Part shown: positions 44,963 to 54,274 of the stretch, one piece after another
Layout: every line of letters begins with the position of its first letter
How positions within the stretch are numbered: the stretch's first letter is position 1
From: an uncultured Prevotellaceae bacterium
GTDB taxonomy: Bacteria > Bacteroidota > Bacteroidia > Bacteroidales > Bacteroidaceae
Direction of reading: 5' to 3'
Assembly (NCBI GenBank): GCA_900316445.1
Contig: ONCZ01000045.1
Coordinates: 1-54,388 of the forward strand
Length of the DNA stretch: 54,388 nt
Translations under genes and position numbers: made by a program
The notes under the pieces: model-generated
The model's database searches: none
Seen by the model: only the letters and a program-made list of their open reading frames with translations
Told to the model about the DNA's origin: nothing

Positions 44963-45709
44963 ATGAAAGCATTCAGACTAACAGCAGTAGCATTCCTGCT
45001 CACCATGTGCCAGGCATCGTTCGCACAGTACGATGGCGATGGGTACTATCATCCCGAATACGACAGCCAACGTCCGTCAAGCCGGTACACCAGTTACCAC
45101 TCCACTACCTATATCGACGACTATGAGGCGGGATGGTGCAACTTTTACGGCGAATACTCCCCCCTGAAGAATCACACGACCGCCCCTGGTGCAGACGACC
45201 GAACCTTCCATACCGCCACAATCGGCTTCAGCTACAACTATGTCATCGACAACACGCCCATCACTACCGAAATAGGCTTTGAGGCCAGTGGTTCATGGTT
45301 CTCGGAACGTTATAACGACGGATCAAAGACCAACCTGAACTTCTACTCCGGCAAGATCCCCCTCAACCTTGGTGTGCGCTTCCCTGTGGCCGAAGGCTTT
45401 TGGATTGTCCCCTACGGCGGCATCAACGTGAAATGGAACATCTATGGTGAGGAGCGCGAGACAGACATTTATGGCAACCAGCGTACATGGAAAATCTTCT
45501 CCGGATCCGACATGTACGACAGCGACTACAACCGCTGGCAACTGGGCTATCAGGCCGGCTTGAAGTTTGTGATTGGCAACTGCGTCTCCCTCGGTGCTGC
45601 CTGGAAGGCCGACATCACCCCGTTCTGCTCTTATTGGGAACCTGAAACAAAGTCGGAAGAGAAAGAGCGCTTCCGTGGTTTCGCTTTCACCCTCGGTTAC
45701 ATTTTCTAA
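44963..45709 (+). CDS. Outer-membrane beta-barrel protein
   Basis: A 248-residue protein with a signal peptide (KAFRLTAVAFLLTMCQASFAQ). The mature part is rich in alternating aromatic strands (HTATIGFSYNYVIDNT, TEIGFEASGSWFSERY, LGYQAGLKFVIGN) and ends in FRGFAFTLGYIF with a C-terminal Phe, as in outer-membrane barrels of about eight strands. Its place between kinases 3 and 4 (23 and 9 nt gaps) suggests it is an envelope partner or output of the signalling system. Exact function unknown. Confidence 0.8.
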   Translation: MKAFRLTAVAFLLTMCQASFAQYDGDGYYHPEYDSQRPSSRYTSYHSTTYIDDYEAGWCNFYGEYSPLKNHTTAPGADDRTFHTATIGFSYNYVIDNTPITTEIGFEASGSWFSERYNDGSKTNLNFYSGKIPLNLGVRFPVAEGFWIVPYGGINVKWNIYGEERETDIYGNQRTWKIFSGSDMYDSDYNRWQLGYQAGLKFVIGNCVSLGAAWKADITPFCSYWEPETKSEEKERFRGFAFTLGYIF

Positions 45710-45718
45710 TAGACAACA

Positions 45719-47326
45719 ATGGCAATATTCGATCAACGATACGAACAAGAATTACTCCTCGGGCGGGGTGCCTTCTCTGAGGTCTGGAAAGTTAAGGACA
45801 TCCAGACAGGAGTGACCCTTGCCCTGAAAATCTACAACCCCACGACAGGCATCGACGAGGACGGCAAGGACATGCTGACACATGAGTTCGCCCTGATGGT
45901 GAACGCGAATCACAAGAATCTGCTCCGTCCCCTGTTCTTCGCTGTCAGCGGCGACCGTCCCTACCTCATCCTCCCCTTCTGCGAACGGGGAAACATCGGA
46001 AAGATGGTCGGCAGCATGGGTGAAGAAGAAGCGTGGAAGCTCCTGCGCGACTGCGCCAGTGCCCTCGCCTACCTCCACGCTATGAATCCTCCCGTGCTCC
46101 ATCAGGACATCAAACCCGCCAACATCCTGCTCAACGACAACGGCGACTACATGCTCACCGACTTTGGTGTCAGCACGCAGGTCAAACAGTCGCTCAGCCG
46201 TGTGTCGCATCAGGATATGGCCCTGCTCTCTGCAGGTACCATCTCCTATATGGCGCCAGAGCGCTTCTCGCGCAACAACCTGCCCGTGATGGCCAACGAC
46301 ATCTACTCGCTCGGTTCCACCGTCTTCGAGCTCATCTCCGGCATGCTGCCCTTCGGCAACGATGGAGGACTGTTACAGCGTAAGGGTGCAGAGATACCCG
46401 AACTGCCAGGTGACTACTCGCCGCTGCTGAAGAAGACGCTCGACAACTGTCTGCAGGAAGAGCCTTGGCAGCGTCCGACGGCTGAGCAGCTGGAAGAGAT
46501 CGCCACACGTGCCATCCGTCATCCGGAACTGCGTAATGTCGTTCCCCAGGCAGAGACAGAGGCTGAGACTGTGACATCATCGGCGAAGTCAACGACCATG
46601 CAGATTCCTGACCAGTATCTGCAACAGGCTAAAACTCCCGTCAAAGGTACTGTCGTTGGCCCATCATCCGCCAATAATAACGTTGTTGATGAAGCCCCCG
46701 CAGAACCCAAGAAATCAGGCAAGACACTCTATATCATCATCGCAGCCGTCATCATCGCAGGCCTTGCTGCCGGCTGGTTCTTACTCTCAGGCAAAGACAA
46801 GCCTCTGGCTGTACTTCAAGATGAGTCTGCCATCAGTGCCGACTCCCTGCTGAAACTCGCCGAGACTCAGGAGTTTGAGGAGTGTATGAACCTGTTCCGT
46901 CAAGACGATCCTGACAGCATCAACAGTGCCAGAAACCGAATGGCTGCCCTGGCGGAGAAAGGCAACAAGGACGCTATCCACGAGATGGCCTACACCTATG
47001 CCCCCATCCCCAACGATCAGGAGTCTGACCGTCGCAAGCGTCGCCTCGGCTGGAGCATCAACGCCGACGGCATCCCCACCTCGCCGGAGATCAACCAACA
47101 GTCGATCAACTGGCTCGAGAAGGCTATTGCCGCCTCCGACTCCACCGATTACCAGGCACTCTACTGGCTCACCTATTTCTACGCTACCGGTACCATCGTG
47201 AAAACCGACTATGCGAAGGCTATGCAACTCCTGGTGAAGGCCAGCGAGGAAGCCGGACGCCAGCAGGACGTGACGTTCAAACAGAAAATCGATGACATGA
47301 TCACTCAATTAAGACAGATGCTATGA
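45719..47326 (+). CDS. Ser/Thr kinase 4, membrane-anchored, with Sel1/TPR-like periplasmic domain
   Basis: A 535-residue protein. Kinase domain (about 8-265) with intact LLGRGAFSEVW glycine loop, ALKIY lysine, HQDIKPAN (non-RD), DFGVS and APERF. A linker leads to a membrane helix at ~340-360 (LYIIIAAVIIAGLAAGWFLL). The periplasmic ~170 residues are helical with Sel1-like features (AKGN..AIHEMAYTYA, YWLTYFYATGTIVKTDYAKAMQLL). It is the closest paralogue of disrupted kinase 1 and shows what kinase 1 has lost. Overlaps the next gene by 4 nt. Confidence 0.92.
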   Translation: MAIFDQRYEQELLLGRGAFSEVWKVKDIQTGVTLALKIYNPTTGIDEDGKDMLTHEFALMVNANHKNLLRPLFFAVSGDRPYLILPFCERGNIGKMVGSMGEEEAWKLLRDCASALAYLHAMNPPVLHQDIKPANILLNDNGDYMLTDFGVSTQVKQSLSRVSHQDMALLSAGTISYMAPERFSRNNLPVMANDIYSLGSTVFELISGMLPFGNDGGLLQRKGAEIPELPGDYSPLLKKTLDNCLQEEPWQRPTAEQLEEIATRAIRHPELRNVVPQAETEAETVTSSAKSTTMQIPDQYLQQAKTPVKGTVVGPSSANNNVVDEAPAEPKKSGKTLYIIIAAVIIAGLAAGWFLLSGKDKPLAVLQDESAISADSLLKLAETQEFEECMNLFRQDDPDSINSARNRMAALAEKGNKDAIHEMAYTYAPIPNDQESDRRKRRLGWSINADGIPTSPEINQQSINWLEKAIAASDSTDYQALYWLTYFYATGTIVKTDYAKAMQLLVKASEEAGRQQDVTFKQKIDDMITQLRQML

Positions 47327-49077
47327 GGAAAATGATTTTAGGCCTGATGCTGCTGACAGGCATCAGCCTACAAGCCCAGATTGCCTCGTGGGTACTCCAC
47401 CCCACCTACGATAAGATCAAACCCCTGAACAACGGCAACTACGTCGTCTCGAAGAACGGCCGTCAAGGTATGGTCAATGCCCAGGAGCAGGAGATCCTGC
47501 CCATCCAATACGACAAGGTAGAATTCTACAGCGGCGACATGGGCCTGCTCTATAACGGCAACAGGTTCGTGGGCTACACCGACGACCAGGGCAAGGTGAA
47601 GGATGTTTCCGACATGGGTTTCAAGACCTACATCATGGACCGCTTCTCCGACGGCTATCTGGCCGTGAAGAGCGCCTCTGGCCATTACTATCTCACTCCC
47701 AAGAGGACTGTGCCCCTTGGCCCATACAACGAAGCATGTCCCTTCAGCGAGGGCTATGCCTGGGTGAAAGTGCCGAAGAATGCCAAGCACATCATGGACG
47801 GCGAATACACCTTCGACGTGCTGTCGGCAAAGACCGGTGAACCTGCCATCCTGAAACTCGACGGCCACACCAAGGAAGACATCGACTTCATCTCCTCCTC
47901 GAGCAACGGCAGATGTATCATCGTGCTGAAAAAGCGCTTCTACGAATACAACTACCGTTCCGAGACGCTCATGCCCCTAAGCACCGACGACTACGACGAC
48001 AACACATCCCGTGTGATGGCCAACGAGCGACCTGTGAAAGTGAACTTCGAGGGAGACCGTTTCATCATTCACTTCAAGCAGGGCTACATGACCTTCAACA
48101 ACCTCATGCAGCTCACAGGCATCACCTACAACGGTCAGCCCACACGGACTTTTGATGTGCCAGAACCACCCGTGCTGACCGTGTCGAGCCCCATCTCCAT
48201 CACCACCTCTGAGGGAACCAAGCTCTTAGGACTGAAACACCTGGGCAAGGACGTGCTCGCGGCACAGTTCGAGGCTGTGGAGCGTCGCTGGGACGACCTC
48301 GCGCTCGTTAAGATGAACGGCCGTTACGGTGTGGTCAGGATCGATCCCAATCACTCTTGCCGCTTCACCCTCAACGGGAACAAGAGCATCCCCTTCGAGC
48401 ACAAGACCGTCAACACCGAGATCCGTGCAATCTGCCCGCCCTTCATGCAGTTGCCTTTGATGACCCTCTCCAGCCTCGACAACTCCTGCACCGTGGGCAT
48501 CGACACCCGACAGGAAATCAGCAACGTCGAGACCGCCATCCTCAGCTACGAATGTACGCTGCAGATTCCTGACAACATCGGTCTGGGACAGACCAAGACC
48601 AACGCCAGAATCGCCATCAACTACGACGGCCTGAAATTCACGCCATCAGAGATTCCCTACAACGCCTGGTACATCAGAAACTATACGGTCGAACTGCTCT
48701 CTCATCATTTGAATGGCGACGAGTTGACAGCTGAGATTCAGGTCAGCCGCACCAATCAGAACGATGACACGAACTATTTCCGCAACGTGAGCATCGAAGC
48801 CGAGGACTCCGTCGAGTGTTCCTTCAGCAAGTTGAGCGAAGATCGATATACTGCCATCATGCACGGCTTCACGCAGAACACCGTTCGCTTCAATGTCTTC
48901 ATCACCGAAGACGGTTGTCCCACCATCTCCTACCCCTTCTCCATCCCCGTGAGAGGCAATGCTTCGTCAGCTGCCAGGGGAAATGAAAGGAGATCCGACA
49001 CGCCCGTCAGGCAAAAGCCCGTCAGCAAGCCGAAGCCCACCCCCAAGAAGGAAGAGAAGAAATTTATCCTCAAATGA
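47323..49077 (+). CDS. Secreted WG-repeat protein
   Basis: A 584-residue exported protein (signal peptide [14 protein letters not shown]). Residues ~20-370 contain WG-type beta repeats: [39 protein letters not shown], and later [15 protein letters not shown] second beta domain follows (~400-550, with [16 protein letters not shown]), and the C-terminus is Lys/Pro-rich. WG repeats are presumed binding surfaces. The start lies inside the kinase 4 stop region (ATGA overlap), implying translational coupling, and trmD follows 10 nt later. Confidence 0.8.
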   Translation: MRKMILGLMLLTGISLQAQIASWVLHPTYDKIKPLNNGNYVVSKNGRQGMVNAQEQEILPIQYDKVEFYSGDMGLLYNGNRFVGYTDDQGKVKDVSDMGFKTYIMDRFSDGYLAVKSASGHYYLTPKRTVPLGPYNEACPFSEGYAWVKVPKNAKHIMDGEYTFDVLSAKTGEPAILKLDGHTKEDIDFISSSSNGRCIIVLKKRFYEYNYRSETLMPLSTDDYDDNTSRVMANERPVKVNFEGDRFIIHFKQGYMTFNNLMQLTGITYNGQPTRTFDVPEPPVLTVSSPISITTSEGTKLLGLKHLGKDVLAAQFEAVERRWDDLALVKMNGRYGVVRIDPNHSCRFTLNGNKSIPFEHKTVNTEIRAICPPFMQLPLMTLSSLDNSCTVGIDTRQEISNVETAILSYECTLQIPDNIGLGQTKTNARIAINYDGLKFTPSEIPYNAWYIRNYTVELLSHHLNGDELTAEIQVSRTNQNDDTNYFRNVSIEAEDSVECSFSKLSEDRYTAIMHGFTQNTVRFNVFITEDGCPTISYPFSIPVRGNASSAARGNERRSDTPVRQKPVSKPKPTPKKEEKKFILK

Positions 49078-49087
49078 CGCCGACCGC

Positions 49088-49765
49088 ATGAGAATAGATA
49101 TTATCACCGTACTGCCGGAGATGCTCGAGGGTTTCGTCCACGAGTCCATCCTCGCACGGGCAGAGAAGAAAGGACTGGCGGAGATCCGCCTGCACAACCT
49201 CCGCGACTACACCCTCGACAAGTGGCGCCGTGTCGACGACTATCCCTACGGCGGCTCTGCCGGTATGGTTATGCAGTGCGAACCCATCGACCGCTGCATC
49301 TCCGCCCTGAAGGCCGAGCGCGACTACGACGAGGTCATCTTCACTTCGCCCGACGGTGAACGTTTCGACCAGCACATCGCCAACGAACTCTCCCTCAAGG
49401 GCAACCTCATCATCCTCGCAGGCCACTACAAAGGCATCGACCAGCGCATCCGCGACCATCTCATCACCCGTGAAATCTCCATCGGCGATTTCGTGCTCAC
49501 CGGCGGCGAACTCGTGGCAGCGATGATCGCAGATGCTGTCATCCGTGTCGTGCCAGGTGTCATCGGCGACGAACAGTCTGCCCTCTCCGACTGTTTCCAG
49601 GACGACATCCTCGCTGCTCCCATCTACACCCGTCCCGCCGACTACAAGGGCTGGAAGGTGCCCGAAATCCTGCTGAGCGGCAACGAGGCTAAAATCCGTG
49701 AGTGGGAACTCGATCAGGCTATGGAGCGCACCCGCCGCCTCCGTCCGGACTTGTTGGATAAATAA
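49088..49765 (+). CDS. trmD: tRNA (guanine-N1-)-methyltransferase
   Basis: A 225-residue SPOUT enzyme that methylates G37 of tRNAs with SAM, which prevents frameshifting. [13 protein letters not shown] at the start, [27 protein letters not shown] and [16 protein letters not shown] with [11 protein letters not shown] are TrmD signatures. The frame is open upstream to 48959, but that part overlaps the WG gene and is not TrmD-like. It is the last gene of the kinase operon (10-nt gap) and converges on the accessory module with only 4 nt between stops. Confidence 0.95.
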   Translation: MRIDIITVLPEMLEGFVHESILARAEKKGLAEIRLHNLRDYTLDKWRRVDDYPYGGSAGMVMQCEPIDRCISALKAERDYDEVIFTSPDGERFDQHIANELSLKGNLIILAGHYKGIDQRIRDHLITREISIGDFVLTGGELVAAMIADAVIRVVPGVIGDEQSALSDCFQDDILAAPIYTRPADYKGWKVPEILLSGNEAKIREWELDQAMERTRRLRPDLLDK

Positions 49766-49769
49766 AACA

Positions 49770-50270
49770 TCAAACAGATAACACCGCTATTTTCCTGCGA
49801 TTGTCCCTCGGCCTCACTGCGAAGTGCAGCCAAATAATCCCATGGCTGTTCTTCTCTATGATGATTTCATCATAGTCCTGCTTGCTCTCATCGGCGTAGT
49901 CCATCAGGATTACCGCATACCTCATCGCCTGCTCAATTCCAGCCACTCTGATATCCACAGCGCATCCCGTCAGATGATTACTCGTCAGAGAGCCACCCAC
50001 CTTCTTATTTAATTGAAGTGAGCGATAACCGCTATTAAGCACAATAGGTTCAACATTTTCCGAGGTCTCATAATCCTCACCTGGCTTCAGGCAATAGAGC
50101 GTGTTGTAGGTAAACCTCAGTTCCTCTAACCACGCGCATACCCTTTTCAGATTCTCGATAGCGACATGACTGGGGATATTATATACCTCTGCATATCTGC
50201 TCTTGGTCAACTCCCCCAGCGTGAAATGCTGGGAGAGTTTTACCTGCTTGTTAATACTTACTTCTGTCAT
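49770..50270 (-). CDS. M15A-type (phage-like) peptidase
   Basis: A 166-residue protein without a signal peptide. NSGYRSLQLNKKVGGSLTSNH and GCAVDI give the zinc-site pattern S-x-H-x6-D (SNHLTGCAVD), and WLHFAV supplies the second His. This small M15A form is common in phages and mobile elements of Bacteroidota, where it may act as an endolysin-like D-Ala-D-Ala peptidase. It is the promoter-distal gene of the minus-strand module, 68 nt after the primase-helicase. Confidence 0.82.
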   Translation of the reverse strand: MTEVSINKQVKLSQHFTLGELTKSRYAEVYNIPSHVAIENLKRVCAWLEELRFTYNTLYCLKPGEDYETSENVEPIVLNSGYRSLQLNKKVGGSLTSNHLTGCAVDIRVAGIEQAMRYAVILMDYADESKQDYDEIIIEKNSHGIIWLHFAVRPRDNRRKIAVLSV

Positions 50271-50311
50271 AATTTCTTTTAGTTTAATTTTTCAATTTCA
50301 CTAATGCAACT

Positions 50312-50335
50312 GCGTCACAGCGTCACAGTGTCACA
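50312..50335 (-). repeat. Three 8-bp tandem repeats (GCGTCACA)
   Basis: GCGTCACA, GCGTCACA, GTGTCACA without gaps, ending 3 nt beyond the primase-helicase stop codon, in the spacer to the M15 gene. Confidence 0.75.
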
Positions 50336-50338
50336 CCG

Positions 50339-53014
50339 TTAGAGCATTGCCGTACCCGTTTTCTTATACATAGCCTTGGTGGTGCCGTTTTCTACGTATT
50401 CGTCCGCTTTCATTACAAGACCGTCCTTCATCAGTCGAACCACCCTTGAACGTGCCGAGGTGTTATTCTTCAGCGCGAAACACTGAACCACATCGTCGAT
50501 GGTAAACTCATCTGGCAAGCGGTTGAAGGCCTCGACAGTCTTAGCCCTGCGCTGCACATTGGCAGCAGCATCGCGTGTCTTATCGTCAAAGTACTTCTCG
50601 GCAAGTGCCCCAAAATAATGACGCTGGCAGGCGTACTGAATGTTCACCAGCAACTCCGTGAGACGCCAGTCCACATCGTCCGTCTCAAACTCTCCGCACC
50701 AATAATTGCCGTCCTGATGGATATCGGCCCAGTGGCGCATCACGATAAACGGAGCCGCAAAGTTCAACCCGTGATAGGCACAGCGCTTCAGGAGCATTTC
50801 GTCGGCCTTGGAGTCGTTCTCCTTGGCGTCGGCCATACGACGGGCCGTCCAGTCGTAGAGTTCATCCACGATCTTCTGAACCGTCAACTCTCCTTTCACA
50901 CGATCCAGTTTGAAGGCCCACGTCTTCAATCGTTCATCACTCTCGAAATCGACGGTGCTCTCACGCTCCATCATCTCGAAGTTGGTACTTGGCAGAGGGA
51001 TGCAAGTCAAACGCGTGGCAAGTCCAGAACCAAAATTCTGAGCATTCACTTTCTTCTTCAAGGCCATAGGCGTGCCCGTGTAGATATAGTTCCAAGTCAC
51101 GAAGAAGTTCTGAACCACAGAATCCAAATTCGAATAGGCCTGACCATCCTCCTCGTTATGGAAGGCCTTCAACTCCATCGACTGCTTATCAATCCATGAT
51201 CCGCCCTTCTGAACTGTCAACGTATTGTCGAGCTCTGTGTCGAAGGTTAGCATATGCAGCTGCATTTCAGTACCATCAACCACCTCCACGGCATTCACCA
51301 TGTCCTGAATGAACTGGGCATTCGAAGTTCGAGCCGGATGCACCCTGAACAAAGCCTTGGGCTTCTGCGGTTTCTCCTTGTTCGCACCCTTGGTCTTCAT
51401 CTCCTCCTTGTAGCGGTTGATGGCTGCAATACCATCCTTATCCGCTGCTACCATAGGAGCCGCCAGGAGCTTAAAGAGCCTTGTCGCAAAGCTCTTACCA
51501 CTTGCAGGATCGCCGATAATCAGCGTCGAGTTATTCAAGCGACGCAACTCCTCAGGACGATGATAGAACCTATAAGTACATCTCGTCATCAGCGTCATCA
51601 TCAATCCTCCAGCCACGAACACAGCCGCGGGATATTGGTTCTTCTTCAAGCCTCGGCAGATGTCGCGAAGCAATGGGAAGTCAGGCATCAGCGCCTCTAT
51701 CTGCTCCCCCCAGTCCCAGAGCCAGCGGTTAATATCCGCTTCGGCTGGCGCTACCGTCCCTTGCGCCTGCGCCTTCGTAATCTCCTGATACGACTTGCCT
51801 GTGACCTTCTGGATCGCTTCGAGCATTGCCTTGGACGGAAGACTACTGGCATATTTCTTCTCCTTCTGCGCCACGCAGTCAGCAGCGCTTGCCACCGTCT
51901 GGCTGACTTTCTCATCCCTCTCGTCGATGATCTCCTTGACCCACGGCTGCGCCTCCACGATGCGCAACACTGTCTGCTTATCCCCATCGAGCATGAGCAA
52001 CAAGTCTGTTGCCAGTTTAAGACTCTCGTTGTGACGATTGCTGTCTGCAGCGCAGGGCAGCTTGTCTGCATAGCGAGCATCAATAATAGACTGTACATCA
52101 TAGCCGCGCCACTTCACTCCATGATCCACTGACTGTACATCCATCTTGCTGCCATCCCCAGCCCCTTGTTCAGCATCCTTACCGGCCACAGCAGCACTCT
52201 GAGGATTACGAACATCAGCAGCACGATCGCCAGAATCGAATTGAAAGTGAATCGGCTGAGTTTTCTTGTCACGATACTGGGGAGTGTACTCCCTGTCAAA
52301 TTCTTCGTCATAATAATTGAATAGTAAATCTTCGTTAATGTACAAAATATCCTCCTCCTTGGGAGCAAAAGAGTTTCTGGTAGCGTCGATGCAGCTGGAG
52401 TCGGCCTTATAGCCGAGCTTTTCAGCGAACACAATCTGGTTGTCAGCCAAATTACCGTCCTTCATATTCGCAGTAAACACGATGCGAATACCTTTCTTCG
52501 ATGAAGTGATATGCGCCAGTGCCGTGCGAACCATCAGCTCCTGATTGGCTTTCAGGGCCTCGAAAACCTCCAATGGATTCTCCACATGGTCGATGTCGAG
52601 CATCACCAAACCGTTCAGATGACAGTCAGCCAGTCTGCGATGGCAAAAGGGATTGCCATTAGCCGTTGGCGTTGCGTCAAACTCATAGCAGCTAAAGATA
52701 AACGCTGTCAAGTTATCCTTCAACTCCTGAGCAAAGGCCAGCAGTCTCTCCTCATCGCTCTTCTCAAAGAACTTCTGGCGTGCTGACATTTTCTTAAGTC
52801 CACGCTTCTTAGCCAGAAACTTCCCATAGTCCTCATTCTTCAGCCAACGCTTGATCCCCTCTGCGTCGTGTCGCTCCACCACATCGAGTATGTCTCGACG
52901 TGAATCAATCTTCCAGGCAGTAGACGTGCTCCTCACGCTCTCCCAGAACTTCTCTCGGCCGCACCTGACGGCCTGAGAGAAGTGAGTGTTTTCCTGATAA
53001 CAGAATCCTTGCAT
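50339..53014 (-). CDS. BT4734/DUF3987-family primase-helicase-like protein
   Basis: An 891-residue protein. The N-terminal ~230 residues match the BT4734-like domain with a primase-polymerase flavour (VMLDIDHVENP, HITSSKKGIRIVF). From ~380 a VirE/DUF3987-type P-loop ATPase follows, with Walker A IIGDPASGKSF near residue 505 and LTFDTELDNTL as a likely Walker B region. A C-terminal winged-helix-like part (FTIDDVVQCFALKNNTSARSRVVRLM) ends the chain. Such proteins are the replication enzymes of many Bacteroidales mobile elements. The Gly/Asp-rich linker (GKDAEQGAGDGSK) separates the two halves. Confidence 0.85.
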   Translation of the reverse strand: MQGFCYQENTHFSQAVRCGREKFWESVRSTSTAWKIDSRRDILDVVERHDAEGIKRWLKNEDYGKFLAKKRGLKKMSARQKFFEKSDEERLLAFAQELKDNLTAFIFSCYEFDATPTANGNPFCHRRLADCHLNGLVMLDIDHVENPLEVFEALKANQELMVRTALAHITSSKKGIRIVFTANMKDGNLADNQIVFAEKLGYKADSSCIDATRNSFAPKEEDILYINEDLLFNYYDEEFDREYTPQYRDKKTQPIHFQFDSGDRAADVRNPQSAAVAGKDAEQGAGDGSKMDVQSVDHGVKWRGYDVQSIIDARYADKLPCAADSNRHNESLKLATDLLLMLDGDKQTVLRIVEAQPWVKEIIDERDEKVSQTVASAADCVAQKEKKYASSLPSKAMLEAIQKVTGKSYQEITKAQAQGTVAPAEADINRWLWDWGEQIEALMPDFPLLRDICRGLKKNQYPAAVFVAGGLMMTLMTRCTYRFYHRPEELRRLNNSTLIIGDPASGKSFATRLFKLLAAPMVAADKDGIAAINRYKEEMKTKGANKEKPQKPKALFRVHPARTSNAQFIQDMVNAVEVVDGTEMQLHMLTFDTELDNTLTVQKGGSWIDKQSMELKAFHNEEDGQAYSNLDSVVQNFFVTWNYIYTGTPMALKKKVNAQNFGSGLATRLTCIPLPSTNFEMMERESTVDFESDERLKTWAFKLDRVKGELTVQKIVDELYDWTARRMADAKENDSKADEMLLKRCAYHGLNFAAPFIVMRHWADIHQDGNYWCGEFETDDVDWRLTELLVNIQYACQRHYFGALAEKYFDDKTRDAAANVQRRAKTVEAFNRLPDEFTIDDVVQCFALKNNTSARSRVVRLMKDGLVMKADEYVENGTTKAMYKKTGTAML

Positions 53015-53020
53015 ACAAAT

Positions 53021-53045
53021 CTGTTTAATCCGTTAAATCCGTTGT
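53021..53045 (-). repeat. ATCCGTT-type repeat between element genes
   Basis: Two and a half copies of TTAATCCG-like units between the primase-helicase start and the next stop; related to the ATCCGTG family at 27753 and 23017. Confidence 0.5.
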
Positions 53046-53338
53046 TAAAGACTCTGCAGATCAGTGATGTACAGTGCGTTCTCGTGTCGCGTCTGGCCGT
53101 TCTGGTCCTGCCACGTGCGATGCTTCCAGAAGCCCTTCACCACATACGGCTGGTTCTCGTAATACTGCGTGTCGCGGTTCTTCGAGGCATAGTCGCCTGT
53201 CATCTCGCCATACACCTCGTCGCCACCGTGCTTCAGCACCACGCCACGACTCTTGAAATACTCCGTTGTACCATCCTGCTTCTGGTACTGGCGCTCAGAG
53301 TATGCGCCTACCTCCTTGATCAGTCCTAATGTTTCCAT
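53045..53338 (-). CDS. Small OB-fold-like protein of the accessory module
   Basis: A 97-residue protein starting METLGLIKEVG. The pattern of strands (TTEYFKSRGVVLKHGG, PYVVKGFWKHRTWQ, ENALYITDLQSL) suggests a small OB fold, similar in layout to the DUF3127 protein at 435-863 but without its acidic tail. A single-stranded DNA-binding role next to a primase-helicase would make sense; this is an inference. The upstream frame to 53485 overlaps the neighbouring gene and is rejected. Spacing to the neighbours is 30 and 11 nt. Confidence 0.55.
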   Translation of the reverse strand: METLGLIKEVGAYSERQYQKQDGTTEYFKSRGVVLKHGGDEVYGEMTGDYASKNRDTQYYENQPYVVKGFWKHRTWQDQNGQTRHENALYITDLQSL

Positions 53339-53349
53339 ACTTATAGTTT

Positions 53350-53928
53350 TTAAAGGTTTGTAATCTCTATCTTCATGCCACTGGTCAGCCCGTTCAGCTG
53401 TTCCAGCACATCCTCCGTACAGTGCAGCGTGGCTGCCACCCTCACACCATGCTTCAGAAAGAAGTCCATATACGCACGCGCCCACTTCAAGGCCGTCTTG
53501 GCGTCGTCGAACGAGTCAATGTCAAAGAGCATCAGGTCGCGGTCGGTATCACAGCAATGCACACTGTACTTGCCCTTACGGCTGGTACCCTTGTTGTCGA
53601 ACACACTTATTCTGATGTTCAGGTACTGCGCACTCGAAACAAACGTCACACCTATCATGTTCAGCTCCTTCAGACGCTTGTTCATCACATCCTTGATGTC
53701 CTCCTCGGCATACTGCAGGGCACAGCCCATCATGCCTGCCAAGTCGCGCGTCTGCACCAACTCACCAACATCGCACAGATAGCGATAGTCGCTCTGGTCA
53801 TAAGGTTCTCCACTATACAGCGGCTCCAGTCGCTCGTCCTTGTTGGTTACCCACCACTGGTTGCCCAGGAATGTCGCAATGGTAGCAAAGCCGCCACACT
53901 TACCGTACACAATAATCTTATTTTCCAT
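53350..53928 (-). CDS. Hypothetical protein of the accessory module
   Basis: A 192-residue soluble protein I do not recognise. It starts MENKIIVYGKCGGFATIATFLG, has an acidic middle, and an alpha/beta second half with strands IRISVFDN, KYSVHCCDTDRDLMLFDID and VRVAATLHC. No signal peptide or membrane helix. Its place between two other small genes and upstream of the primase-helicase suggests a replication or regulation accessory. Confidence 0.6.
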   Translation of the reverse strand: MENKIIVYGKCGGFATIATFLGNQWWVTNKDERLEPLYSGEPYDQSDYRYLCDVGELVQTRDLAGMMGCALQYAEEDIKDVMNKRLKELNMIGVTFVSSAQYLNIRISVFDNKGTSRKGKYSVHCCDTDRDLMLFDIDSFDDAKTALKWARAYMDFFLKHGVRVAATLHCTEDVLEQLNGLTSGMKIEITNL

Positions 53929-53944
53929 ATAATTCCTCCTTTCT

Positions 53945-54274
53945 TTAAACGTTGTCCAAAATTTCCTGAATCCTCATGACATCCATAGCCGATTTGAGAT
54001 CGCGATGCATCACCACTTCCACCATACGGCGCCCCAGCTCTTTCTTCACCGAGTTGTAGAACTTGATGCGCCTTGGGCTTTCCTTCAGCCATCCGTTCTC
54101 CAACTGGCAGATCACCTTGTCCTTTCTGCTTCTGGGCTTTCGGTTGTAGGGTGCGAACCCTATCACCTGATGCGTTCCCTGACTCGAAAGCTGCATGCGC
54201 AACCTTCCTTCCACACACTTGCCATTCATGATGGCGGCCAGTACCTCCTGGCTGATTTCTACTTTTATTTGCAT
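53945..54274 (-). CDS. Small hypothetical protein of the accessory module
   Basis: A 109-residue basic protein starting MQIKVEISQEVLAAI. RKPRSRKDKVICQLENGWLKESPRRIKFYNSVKK is lysine/arginine-rich and may contact nucleic acid. An in-frame ATG at 54304 would add 10 residues and overlaps another frame by ATGA, so the start is uncertain. Function unknown. Confidence 0.5.
   Translation of the reverse strand: MQIKVEISQEVLAAIMNGKCVEGRLRMQLSSQGTHQVIGFAPYNRKPRSRKDKVICQLENGWLKESPRRIKFYNSVKKELGRRMVEVVMHRDLKSAMDVMRIQEILDNV

Noticed and set aside
35742-49077. Type VI secretion control locus (PpkA/PppA/Fha)
   Set aside because: Kinase, PP2C and FHA genes are present but no TssB/C/F/G/K, VgrG, Hcp or ClpV-like gene occurs in the window.
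50618-52132. Plus-strand open frames opposite the primase-helicase
   Set aside because: They are antisense shadows of a conserved protein and have no start context or domain.
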